This document shows positions 29,817 through 37,817 of a stretch of 43,389 nucleotides of DNA, in pieces; position 1 is the stretch's first letter; each line of letters opens with the position of its first letter. The stretch is from an uncultured Actinomycetes bacterium. GTDB taxonomy: Bacteria; Actinomycetota; Actinomycetes; Nanopelagicales; Nanopelagicaceae. The DNA lies in assembly GCA_903954055.1 (NCBI GenBank), contig CAJBMC010000034.1:1-43389 (forward strand). The letters run 5' to 3'. The notes beneath the pieces were generated by a model. The model did no database searches, was not told the origin of the DNA, and saw nothing but the letters and a program-made list of their open reading frames with translations. Made by a program: the position numbers and the translations under genes.

Positions 29817-30362
29817 ATGCGCATCGCGGTTTATTGCTCGTCATCTCCGACAATCGATTCTAAATTTATCGACCTCTCCTTCGAACTCGGCGCTGCAATC
29901 GCTGACGCCGGTGCAGATCTCGTATCTGGCGGTGGACACATTTCGTCCATGGGTGCAATCTCGCGAGGTGCGCGTAGTAAGGGCGGAAAGACCATTGGAA
30001 TTATTCCGCAGAAACTCGTCGATATTGAATTTGCAGATCACGATAGCGACGAACTCGTTGTGGTTGATTCGATGCGTACTCGTAAGGGAAAGATTGAAGA
30101 GCTAGCGGATGCTTTTATCGCCCTTCCCGGCGGGCTAGGTACGCTAGAAGAGCTTATTGAAATCTGGGTTGGTCGCTACCTTGGATTCCATAACAAGCCG
30201 ATAGTAATCCTCGATCCCTATGGAGTTTATAAAAAGTTGCATGAATTAGTAATTGACTTAGAAGAGCAGAAATTTGTTAAACCAGGAATGCGCGAGTTAG
30301 TGCTCTGGGCTACGACAGTCGAAGAGACGATGCAATTTATTAAGAGTCACAATGCGAAGTAA
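29817..30362 (+). CDS. LOG family (cytokinin riboside 5'-monophosphate phosphoribohydrolase-like) protein
   Basis: VYCSSSPTIDSKFIDLSFELGAAIADAGADLVSGGGHISSMGAISRGA; LPGGLGTLEELIEIW. Confidence 0.93.
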   Translation: MRIAVYCSSSPTIDSKFIDLSFELGAAIADAGADLVSGGGHISSMGAISRGARSKGGKTIGIIPQKLVDIEFADHDSDELVVVDSMRTRKGKIEELADAFIALPGGLGTLEELIEIWVGRYLGFHNKPIVILDPYGVYKKLHELVIDLEEQKFVKPGMRELVLWATTVEETMQFIKSHNAK

Positions 30363-30394
30363 TCACAATGCGAAGTAATCACAATGCGAAGTAA
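30347..30394 (+). repeat. Three perfect tandem copies of 16-bp TCACAATGCGAAGTAA
   Basis: Copies at 30347-30362, 30363-30378, 30379-30394; the first supplies the LOG stop TAA, the last the SRPBCC ATG. Confidence 0.95.
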
Positions 30395-30833
30395 TAACAT
30401 TGCAATCTCAACTCTGATTAATGCACCAGCAGAGAAAGTATGGGCAGCTATTGCTGATTGGCAGAGCCAAGGCGAGTGGATGCTTCAAACAAAGGTGATT
30501 CTCAAGAGCGAAATCTCTGAAGGTGTTGGTGTAAAGATTGAAGCCTTTACCGGGCCTTTCTATAAGTCTTATCCGCGATTTAAGTTTCTGGGACTTCTCG
30601 ATCTTATGGAGGTAACGCTCTGGGAACCTCCCCATCGTTGCGATGTCATTCACTATGGAAAAATCCTTAAAGGTTCTGGGACTTTTGAAGTAGTTGCACT
30701 CGATGGCGGACATACAACTTTCCACTGGTCAGAAGAAATAATTGCGCCGTGGCCGCTCTTTATAGCGGTCAAACCTTTCCTTTGGATAGGCGTAAAGATT
30801 TCTCTCGCCCGATTTGCTCGTCTACTGGAGTAA
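30384..30833 (+). CDS. SRPBCC (polyketide cyclase/START-like) family protein
   Basis: NNIAISTLINAPAEKVWAAIADWQSQGEWM; typical SRPBCC N-terminus. Confidence 0.82.
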   Translation: MRSNNIAISTLINAPAEKVWAAIADWQSQGEWMLQTKVILKSEISEGVGVKIEAFTGPFYKSYPRFKFLGLLDLMEVTLWEPPHRCDVIHYGKILKGSGTFEVVALDGGHTTFHWSEEIIAPWPLFIAVKPFLWIGVKISLARFARLLE

Positions 30834-30844
30834 TCTCTATTCCT

Positions 30845-31036
30845 ATGAGCGCCCCTCAGACAATCACAGAGCTGATTGCTTCGTTACCTGAGGAAGAGCG
30901 CATCATCTTGACTCTTCACTACTTACGAGGAAAAAGTTCAGATGAGATTGCAACAATGTTGGGTGTTCCCGAGAAGTCAGTCGCAACTCTCATCGAAACA
31001 GGTAAACGGCGAATAACCGGCCAACTCGGCCTCTGA
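30845..31036 (+). CDS. Stand-alone sigma-70 region 4-like helix-turn-helix protein (63 aa)
   Basis: MSAPQTITELIASLPEEERIILTLHYLRGKSSDEIATMLGVPEKSVATLIETGKRRI; no region 2 upstream; ORF track start 30749 overlaps the SRPBCC gene and is unlikely. Confidence 0.75.
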   Translation: MSAPQTITELIASLPEEERIILTLHYLRGKSSDEIATMLGVPEKSVATLIETGKRRITGQLGL

Positions 31037-31110
31037 TTACGCATGATTTCGACCGTTATCGCGCATATTCCGATTTCCGTTAGTGGGGTCTAATGCGGGA
31101 TACTTATCCC

Positions 31111-31290
31111 ATGGCAGCAATGAAACCCCGCACTGGCGATGGCCCAATGGAAGTAACGAAGGAAGCACGTTCCCTCGTTATGCGAATCCCACTTGAAGGT
31201 GGAGGACGCCTGGTAGTTGAGCTCAATCCTCAGGAGGCAAATAACCTCAGCGCAGCGCTTGAAGCCGCAGTAGCCCTTATCAAGAAGTAA
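31111..31290 (+). CDS. DUF3117 domain-containing small protein
   Basis: MAAMKPRTGDGPMEVTKEARSLVMRIPLEGGGRLVVEL; strong resemblance to the actinobacterial DUF3117 family. Confidence 0.88.
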   Translation: MAAMKPRTGDGPMEVTKEARSLVMRIPLEGGGRLVVELNPQEANNLSAALEAAVALIKK

Positions 31291-31302
31291 GGCCATCGTA
31301 AA

Positions 31303-32796
31303 ATTCTCAACCAAGTAAGCCCAGATCTCGATTCACTTCTCGGTGGTGATGTTCTAGCCCTCGGATTTATTAAGAATCAAGCTGGTGAAATTTCTTTCCT
31401 TGGCAAGAGTTCACTTATTTCCGCGATCGAAAAATTCTTTGATATCAACCTCATTGATGAGGTCTCATTCTTCTCACCCGCAGGAAAGCCCGGCGAACTC
31501 TTTGAAATTCCGGTTCTTCATGATGAGACTGAGATAGATCGCCTCTACCTCGTAGCTCTTGGTGATGAGTCATTAAAAGATTATCGTGCCGCTGGCGCAG
31601 CGCTCGGACGTAAAGTTCGGGGTAAGGCGCTCAATCTCATCTCGCTCCTTCCAAGAAAGAAGAGTGAAGTCAAAGCACATGCAATCTCGCTAGTACTCGG
31701 TGCATATACCTGGAACCTAAAAAGTTCAGCCCCAGCTGAAATACCAACTTTCTCTATCGCAACCGATGAAGTTGATGCGCTCGCCGAAGCATCATCTATT
31801 GCCGAAGCACTTGTGATGACACGAGATTTGATTCATACCCCTTCTAATATTAAGAATCCATTGTGGATGGCTCAGCAGGCGAAGAAGGTTGCAGATAGTA
31901 AAGGTCTCGCGATTAAGGTTTTAGAAGGTAAAGAGATTGCCGCCTTTGGTGGGCTGGTCGCGGTTGGAATGTCATCGCCAAATCCAGGTCCTAGATTTAT
32001 TGAAATTTCTTATCTCCCGAAGAAAATTGCAAAGTCAAAGGTCAAGGGAATATCTGCACTTCCTCATGTTGTCATCGTCGGTAAAGGAATCACCTACGAC
32101 ACTGGTGGGGTATCGCTCAAGCGTCCTTACGACATCATGGCTCCGATGAAGAGCGATATGGCTGGTTCGGCTGCAGCACTTGGTGCCATATCAGCCATCG
32201 CAGATCTCCAACCAAATATTCGAGTCACAGTTTTAATGATGTGTGCGGAAAATGCGCTCTCCGGTACATCACAACGCCCATCAGATATCGTCACACAATA
32301 TGGCGGAACAACGGTTGAAATTAAAGATACCGATGCAGAAGGCCGGTTAGTTCTTGCTGATGGTTTGGCTTATGCCGATAAGAATCTTGATCCCGACTAT
32401 CTCGTAGATATTGCAACGCTGACCGGAGCCGCAACTTTAGGGCTTGGTCGTCAATATGCGGCGATGTATACCCGCGATGCCAAATTAGCCCAACAGCTTT
32501 ATCAGGTCGGAGATTTATCTGGCGATCGAGTCTGGCATATGCCACTTGTTGATGACTATGCAGATGCGCTTGAGAGCGATGTCGCAGATTTGAATCACGT
32601 CTCTAATAAGCGCCAATATTCTGCAGGTTCTGTCATCGGTGCGCTCTACCTTGAAAATTTTGTTGGTGACCGCAAGTGGGTCCACCTCGATATCGCTGGA
32701 ACCGGCCGCTCTGAAACAGATTCTGGAGAAAATCCGAAAGGCGGCACCGGATATGGCGTCCGATTGCTCGTTGATTGGATATTGTCCCTCTCATGA
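31303..32796 (+). CDS. pepA: Leucyl aminopeptidase (peptidase M17); non-canonical start proposed (ATT at 31303)
   Basis: Open frame from 31291 to 32796; C-terminal M17 motifs VGKGITYDTGGVSLKRP, MKSDMAGSAA, NTDAEGRLVLADGL-like (KDTDAEGRLVLADGLAYA); N-terminal half (ILNQVSPDLDSLLGGDVLALGF...LVALGDESLKDYRAAGAALGRK) resembles the M17 N-domain. No in-frame ATG/GTG/TTG before 31813. Confidence 0.85.
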   Translation: MLNQVSPDLDSLLGGDVLALGFIKNQAGEISFLGKSSLISAIEKFFDINLIDEVSFFSPAGKPGELFEIPVLHDETEIDRLYLVALGDESLKDYRAAGAALGRKVRGKALNLISLLPRKKSEVKAHAISLVLGAYTWNLKSSAPAEIPTFSIATDEVDALAEASSIAEALVMTRDLIHTPSNIKNPLWMAQQAKKVADSKGLAIKVLEGKEIAAFGGLVAVGMSSPNPGPRFIEISYLPKKIAKSKVKGISALPHVVIVGKGITYDTGGVSLKRPYDIMAPMKSDMAGSAAALGAISAIADLQPNIRVTVLMMCAENALSGTSQRPSDIVTQYGGTTVEIKDTDAEGRLVLADGLAYADKNLDPDYLVDIATLTGAATLGLGRQYAAMYTRDAKLAQQLYQVGDLSGDRVWHMPLVDDYADALESDVADLNHVSNKRQYSAGSVIGALYLENFVGDRKWVHLDIAGTGRSETDSGENPKGGTGYGVRLLVDWILSLS

Positions 32797-33419
32797 TTAT
32801 TGATCCGCACTCCTACGCAGAGAGCTTTATTGCCGAGGATGCGATCAAAGTTGCGGCACGTGCTCGCGGAGTTGAAATCGGAACTCGCGATGTCACCCAA
32901 GGTGCCGGGGCATATCTCTCATTCTTAGCACAGTTGCTTAAGGCCCAATCAGTTGTTGAGATCGGTACTGGTTCTGGAGTCGGATCGCTCTGGTTGCTCG
33001 ATGGAATGTTGAAATCCGGAACTCTTACATCTATCGATGACGAGATGGAACATAGTTCGATTGCAAAGCTCGCATTGGCAGAGGCTGAAATTGCTCCCGC
33101 ACGTTTTCGACTTATTACAAATCCAGTAATGGAGGTGATGACCAAGCTGACTGATCGCGCATATGACTTAGTTATCTATCGTCACAATCCAGAGGACCTC
33201 ACTTATGCAATCTCAGAGGCAGGGCGAATCTTGAGAAGTGGCGGAGTATTTGTTGTGGATAATTTCTTTGGCGGTAGTAAGGTCTCCGATCCAGCGCAGC
33301 GCGATCCAAAGACAGTTGCACTTCGCGAGGCAGGTAAAGCGCTTAAGGCTGATACCGATACTTGGTCAACATCACTTATTCCTGCCGGCGATGGATTGTT
33401 ACTCGCGACGAAGTTGTAG
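32793..33419 (+). CDS. O-methyltransferase (SAM-dependent)
   Basis: VVEIGTGSGVGSLWLLDGM, LTSIDDE, VFVVDNFFGGSKVSDPAQRDP; start at 32793 overlaps pepA stop (ATGA). Confidence 0.92.
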   Translation: MIIDPHSYAESFIAEDAIKVAARARGVEIGTRDVTQGAGAYLSFLAQLLKAQSVVEIGTGSGVGSLWLLDGMLKSGTLTSIDDEMEHSSIAKLALAEAEIAPARFRLITNPVMEVMTKLTDRAYDLVIYRHNPEDLTYAISEAGRILRSGGVFVVDNFFGGSKVSDPAQRDPKTVALREAGKALKADTDTWSTSLIPAGDGLLLATKL

Positions 33420-33431
33420 GAAACTTACGCC

Positions 33432-34544
33432 ATGAGCAATTACGGCCAAGGTCCTTGGTGGGTTCCACCGACACATCAGGGCAGAACCATCTCACTTCGC
33501 AATGCAGTTGTACTTGCCCTTATTGTGGGAGTAACAGCAGGCGTCTTCGGGGCCTCATCCACCGGTTCTATCTTTGGAATTTCAACGAAGATTGCTCGAT
33601 CATCTTCGACTATTGAACGCCCGGCAGATTCCGTTGCCGGTATTGCTAAGCGAGTACTTCCATCTGTCGTCTCTATTGAGGCGCGTGAAGCAGATGGCGG
33701 AGCAACCGGATCAGGATTCGTTATTTCAAGTGATGGATACATCCTGACAAATAATCACGTTATCGCAGCTGCAGTCACTGGTGGCGGCACAATCACAGTC
33801 CGACTTCAAGATGGCACTTCTTACGATGCGACAGTTGTTGGCCGTGATACTTCATATGACTTGGCAGTTCTGCGCATCGCAAATCATGCACTGACCGCTC
33901 TCGTATTCGGAGATAGCGACAAAGTTGCAGTGGGTGATTCAGTACTCGCAATCGGATCACCGCTCGGCTTACAAGGTACCGTCACTCTCGGAATTATCAG
34001 TGCTAAAGATCGCGCGGTTACAGCCGGTGAATCAGCTTCAAGCAATTCATTTATCAATGCGCTTCAGACAGATGCTGCAATTAATCCAGGAAATTCTGGC
34101 GGCCCACTTGTCGATGCAACCGGTGCGGTAATTGGCGTTAACTCAGCGATTGCTACTTTGGGAACTTCATTTGGTTCACAGACAGGTTCAATTGGACTTG
34201 GCTTTGCAATTCCAATTAATCAAGCGCGCAAGACAGCAGAACAACTCATCAAGAACGGAAAAGCGACCTATCCCATCATTGGCGTTTCTGTTGATATGAG
34301 TGTTACTGGCAAGGGTGCACAAATTTCAAATAAGAGCACTGCAATCATGCCTGGTGGACCAGCCGCTAAGGGTGGCTTAAAGCCTGGCGATCTCATTACT
34401 GATTTTGATGGCCGTCCGATCACGAGTCCAGAAGAATTAATCGTTGCAGTCCGTGCGCACGATGTTGGTGATTCAGTAGTTCTGAAGTACACACGTGCAG
34501 GGAAGAGTTATGAAGTAACTCTCACTCTGACAGCCGGCAAGTAG
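33432..34544 (+). CDS. HtrA/DegP-like trypsin-like serine protease with PDZ domain
   Basis: N-terminal TM; GSGFVISSDGYILTNNHVI, DTSYDLAVLRI, QTDAAINPGNSGGPLVDATGAVIGVNSAI, PDZ GGPAAKGGLKPGDLI. Confidence 0.95.
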   Translation: MSNYGQGPWWVPPTHQGRTISLRNAVVLALIVGVTAGVFGASSTGSIFGISTKIARSSSTIERPADSVAGIAKRVLPSVVSIEAREADGGATGSGFVISSDGYILTNNHVIAAAVTGGGTITVRLQDGTSYDATVVGRDTSYDLAVLRIANHALTALVFGDSDKVAVGDSVLAIGSPLGLQGTVTLGIISAKDRAVTAGESASSNSFINALQTDAAINPGNSGGPLVDATGAVIGVNSAIATLGTSFGSQTGSIGLGFAIPINQARKTAEQLIKNGKATYPIIGVSVDMSVTGKGAQISNKSTAIMPGGPAAKGGLKPGDLITDFDGRPITSPEELIVAVRAHDVGDSVVLKYTRAGKSYEVTLTLTAGK

Positions 34545-34549
34545 AGCGC

Positions 34550-34555
34550 TAAGGT
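34550..34555 (+). promoter_or_regulatory. -10-like TAAGGT, 6 nt before the tatB start
   Basis: TAAGGT-TCTCGC-ATG(34562). Confidence 0.45.
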
Positions 34556-34561
34556 TCTCGC

Positions 34562-34867
34562 ATGTTCTTCGATTTTGGTGCCGGCGAAATTATTGGCCTG
34601 GCGATTCTTGCAATGGTCTTGGTCGGTCCAGATCGACTTCCGCAATTTGCGGTCGAGGCGGCTAAGGTAATTAAGAGACTTCGCGCACTTGCAACGACTG
34701 CTACCAATGAATTGAAAGAGAATCTCGGTCCAGGTTTTGAAGATCTCAAGCCCGCAGATCTCAATCCCAAGACCTTTGTGAAGAAACAGATTGAAGCAGT
34801 ATTAGATGAGGGTGAGTCAACGCCAAAGGTGCGCCCCGAACATAAGATCGATCCTGATCTTCTATGA
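34562..34867 (+). CDS. tatB: Sec-independent protein translocase TatB-like
   Basis: MFFDFGAGEIIGLAILAMVLVGPDRLPQFAVEAAKVIKRLR; TatA/B TM-amphipathic helix with VGPDRLP. Confidence 0.88.
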   Translation: MFFDFGAGEIIGLAILAMVLVGPDRLPQFAVEAAKVIKRLRALATTATNELKENLGPGFEDLKPADLNPKTFVKKQIEAVLDEGESTPKVRPEHKIDPDLL

Positions 34868-35982
34868 GCGATAACTCACTCATTCAGGAAGCTCTCTCTA
34901 AGGTTAATGACCCAGAGCTCCATCGTTCGATTACTGAACTTGGGATGGTGCAATCAATTGCACAAAATGGCTCCAACGTTGAACTCACTATTCTGCTGAC
35001 GATTTCGGGCTGCCCTATGCGTGATCGCCTCACCAAAGATATTGAGACGGCAGTGCTTGCAGTTGCTGGTGTTGCCAAGGTTTCTATCGAATTCGGCGTA
35101 ATGAATGAAGAGCAACGCGCAAATATCAAGAAACTCTTACGTAATGGCCGTGAAGCTTTTATCTCTTTCGCCCAGAAAGATTCACTCACCCGAGTAATTG
35201 GCGTCGCCTCAGGTAAAGGTGGTGTTGGAAAATCATCTTTGACCGCCAACCTCGCCGTCGCTGCCGCGCAGAAGGGGTTACGAGTTGGAATTCTCGACGC
35301 TGATGTCTACGGCCATTCAATTCCGCGCCTCATGGGACTCATTGGCCAACGTCCAACTGCAATCGATCAAATGTTTATTCCATTAGAGTCATATGGAGTA
35401 AAAGTTGTTTCGATGGAGATGTTTAAGCCCGAGCGATCTGATGCGATTGCCTACCGTGGTCCACTCTTACACCGCGTGCTAGAGCAACTCCTATCCGATG
35501 CTTACTGGGGAGATCTCGACATTCTCTTTATTGATCTCCCTCCTGGAACCGGAGATCTCGCAATCTCATTAGGCCAACTCATTCCAACATCGGAAATCGT
35601 GGTTATTACTACTCCGCAAATTGCCGCAGCAGAGGTTGCCGAAAGAGCTGGTCGAATTGCACATCAGATTCATCAACGTGTTATCGGTGTTATTGAAAAT
35701 ATGTCTGCCATTGCCTGTCCGCAATGCGGTGAAGAGATGGCGCTCTTTGGTACCGGTGGTGGAGAAGAGACCGCGCGCAGATTAACAACGCTGGTAGGTG
35801 GAGATGTTCCATTGATGGGTAAAGTTCCCTTTAATGTAGATCTTCGCGAAGGTGGAGATAACGGTGCGCCGGTGGTCATCAGTGCGCCTCAATCTGCAAG
35901 CGCTCAAGCAATTACAGAGATTGTGGAGAAGTTAGTTATACGCCAAGGATCTTTACTTGGAGTCAGACTCGGGCTTGCGTAA
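34864..35982 (+). CDS. mrp: Mrp/NBP35 (ApbC) family Fe-S cluster carrier ATPase with N-terminal MIP18-like domain
   Basis: KVNDPELHRSITELGMVQSI; GVASGKGGVGKSSLTANLAVA; CPQCGEEM. Confidence 0.95.
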   Translation: MSDNSLIQEALSKVNDPELHRSITELGMVQSIAQNGSNVELTILLTISGCPMRDRLTKDIETAVLAVAGVAKVSIEFGVMNEEQRANIKKLLRNGREAFISFAQKDSLTRVIGVASGKGGVGKSSLTANLAVAAAQKGLRVGILDADVYGHSIPRLMGLIGQRPTAIDQMFIPLESYGVKVVSMEMFKPERSDAIAYRGPLLHRVLEQLLSDAYWGDLDILFIDLPPGTGDLAISLGQLIPTSEIVVITTPQIAAAEVAERAGRIAHQIHQRVIGVIENMSAIACPQCGEEMALFGTGGGEETARRLTTLVGGDVPLMGKVPFNVDLREGGDNGAPVVISAPQSASAQAITEIVEKLVIRQGSLLGVRLGLA

Positions 35983-36447
35983 CTCTTCAATAATCTCTTT
36001 TGCAACATCCTGCAGTTCGCTGCGCACGTAATCGCGAGTCGAAACATCACCGAGTGCGATGCGCAAACTTGCAAGCTCACGAGTGAGATATTCAGTATCT
36101 GCAATATTGCGATCACCACGTGCACGATCTTCATTGAGTGCGATGCGGTCACGGTCTGCCTGTCGATTTTGAGCAAGCAAGATAAGTGGTGCGGCATAAG
36201 ACGCTTGTAACGAGAGAATCAAGGTAAGAAAGATAAAGGGATATTTATCCCAGCGCCATGATTCTGGTGCCAAGGTGTTCCAGAGGACCCAGAGCAATAC
36301 AAATACAGTCATGTAGACCAAGAATCGCGCAGTTCCTAAGAAACGTGCGAAGCGTTCGGAGAGGCGACCGAAAGCTTCTGGGTCGTAGTTGGCGCGAAGA
36401 GATCGTCGCGTCTCGCGTGGAGTATCCAATCCATTATTACGTGCCAT
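35953..36447 (-). CDS. DUF1003 domain-containing membrane protein
   Basis: SERFARFLGTARFLVYMTVFVLLWVLWNTLAPESWRWDKYPFIFLTLILSLQASYAAPLILLAQNRQADRDR; strong SD (GAGGAGG) upstream. Confidence 0.92.
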   Translation of the reverse strand: MARNNGLDTPRETRRSLRANYDPEAFGRLSERFARFLGTARFLVYMTVFVLLWVLWNTLAPESWRWDKYPFIFLTLILSLQASYAAPLILLAQNRQADRDRIALNEDRARGDRNIADTEYLTRELASLRIALGDVSTRDYVRSELQDVAKEIIEELRKPESDSK

Positions 36448-36449
36448 CT

Positions 36450-37751
36450 CTACACCTCCTCATCAAAGCTGGTATCAATATTTTCAAGGGCCGCAGTAGT
36501 TGCGGCAGAGTCACGGTGGTCGTGTCGCCAATTTTCGGGGAGCAAGTGATCGAGTACATCGTCCACCGTTACAGCTCCAAGTAAACGATCGTTTGCATCA
36601 ATGACCGGCAATGAAAGCAAGTTATAGCTTGCTAAATACGATGCAACTTCATGGAGGGTCGCATCGGGATTTACACCTTGGGTATTTGTATCGACAATCG
36701 ATCCGAGAAGCGTTGAGGGTGGTTCGCGAAGTAGGCGTTGGTAGTGAACCATTCCAATGAAGCGTCCAGTCGGAGTCTCCAATGGTTGGCGACAGATAAA
36801 AACTTGTGAGGCAAGTGCAGGGGAGAGCTCACTCTTGCGCACAGCAGCGAGTGCATCTGCAACCGAGTAATCGGCAGACATGACGATTGGCTCAGTCGTC
36901 ATCATTCCACCTGCTGAGTAATCCTCGTAGGTCATCAGTCTCAGAACATCTTCGGCATCTTCTGGATCCATGAGTTCGATCAACTCTTGCGCACGTTCTT
37001 CACCGATTTCACGGAGTAAGTCGGCAGCATCATCTGGATCCATCTCTTCCAAAACATCTGCAGCGCGTTCGCCTTCGAGTTCTGCAAGAAGAGCGACTCG
37101 CTCTTGTTCATCCATCTCTTCAATAACATCGGCGAGGCGTTCATCATCGAGTGCGCGTGCGACTTCGACGCGACGCTTTGGAGATAAATCTTGAAGCACG
37201 GTCGCAAGGTCTGCTGGACGAAGTGTGCTCAGAGTTGCAAGGAGATGTGTTGCACCTTGATTTACTTCATTGCTTGCAAACCCAGTGAGCTCTTCCCACG
37301 CAACTGTTGAGGTTGCGCCCTTGCGTCGGAAGCCTTGGCCCTTACGCATAATGTGAACTTTGTTGATTAACCAATCACCATTACGGGAGAGCTCCATACC
37401 CATATCTTCAACAACAACGCTCTCGCCACTTTCGAGGATAGTGATGGAGCGATCGAGAAGATCTCCCAGAACTAAAATTTCACCGGTACGAGTCTCGAAA
37501 CGGCGCATATTAAGAAGCCCGGTAATGACTACGGTTCCGGATTCGATGGAAGTCACACGAGTGATAGGAACAAAGACGCGACGTCGCAATGGAACTTCGA
37601 CAACTAATCCAAGAATTCGTGGTGGTTGATTGTTAGAACGCAGGGTCGCGACAGCATCGCGCACCTTGCCAACTGGATCTCCATTGGGATCAAAGACAGC
37701 TGTACCTGCAAGGCGGGCGAGGAATACTCGATTCATTCCATTTCCGCTCAT
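36450..37751 (-). CDS. MgtE N-domain/CBS protein with N-terminal PRC-barrel-like domain, no transporter TM domain
   Basis: VFLARLAGTAVFDPNGDPVGKVRDAVA; MgtE_N repeats (LSPKRRVEVARALDDERLADVIEEMDEQERVALL...); CBS pair; ends without hydrophobic segments. Confidence 0.9.
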   Translation of the reverse strand: MSGNGMNRVFLARLAGTAVFDPNGDPVGKVRDAVATLRSNNQPPRILGLVVEVPLRRRVFVPITRVTSIESGTVVITGLLNMRRFETRTGEILVLGDLLDRSITILESGESVVVEDMGMELSRNGDWLINKVHIMRKGQGFRRKGATSTVAWEELTGFASNEVNQGATHLLATLSTLRPADLATVLQDLSPKRRVEVARALDDERLADVIEEMDEQERVALLAELEGERAADVLEEMDPDDAADLLREIGEERAQELIELMDPEDAEDVLRLMTYEDYSAGGMMTTEPIVMSADYSVADALAAVRKSELSPALASQVFICRQPLETPTGRFIGMVHYQRLLREPPSTLLGSIVDTNTQGVNPDATLHEVASYLASYNLLSLPVIDANDRLLGAVTVDDVLDHLLPENWRHDHRDSAATTAALENIDTSFDEEV

Positions 37752-37817
37752 GAGGCCATCCTTTCGTTACATCGAGTCGAAGACTCAGGAGGTAAGGGTA
37801 TCGGCTACCGTTACATC

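Noticed and set aside
31288-31302. Programmed TAA readthrough as the preferred explanation for pepA
   Set aside because: TAA followed by G is not an obviously leaky context and DUF3117 is normally a free protein; kept only as an alternative to a non-AUG start.
31813-32796. ORF track start for pepA (MMTRDLIHTPSN...)
   Set aside because: Would remove the M17 N-terminal domain, while the upstream 170 codons in frame look coding; treated as a truncated call.
36970-37194. Serine-rich 74-aa ORF (MSSINSCARSSPISRSKSAASS...)
   Set aside because: Antisense of the Glu/Asp-rich MgtE-N repeats; composition artefact.
37626-37817. N-terminal extension of the EamA protein
   Set aside because: Overlaps the divergent MgtE gene and does not look like transporter sequence; ATG at 37818 has a well-placed -10.
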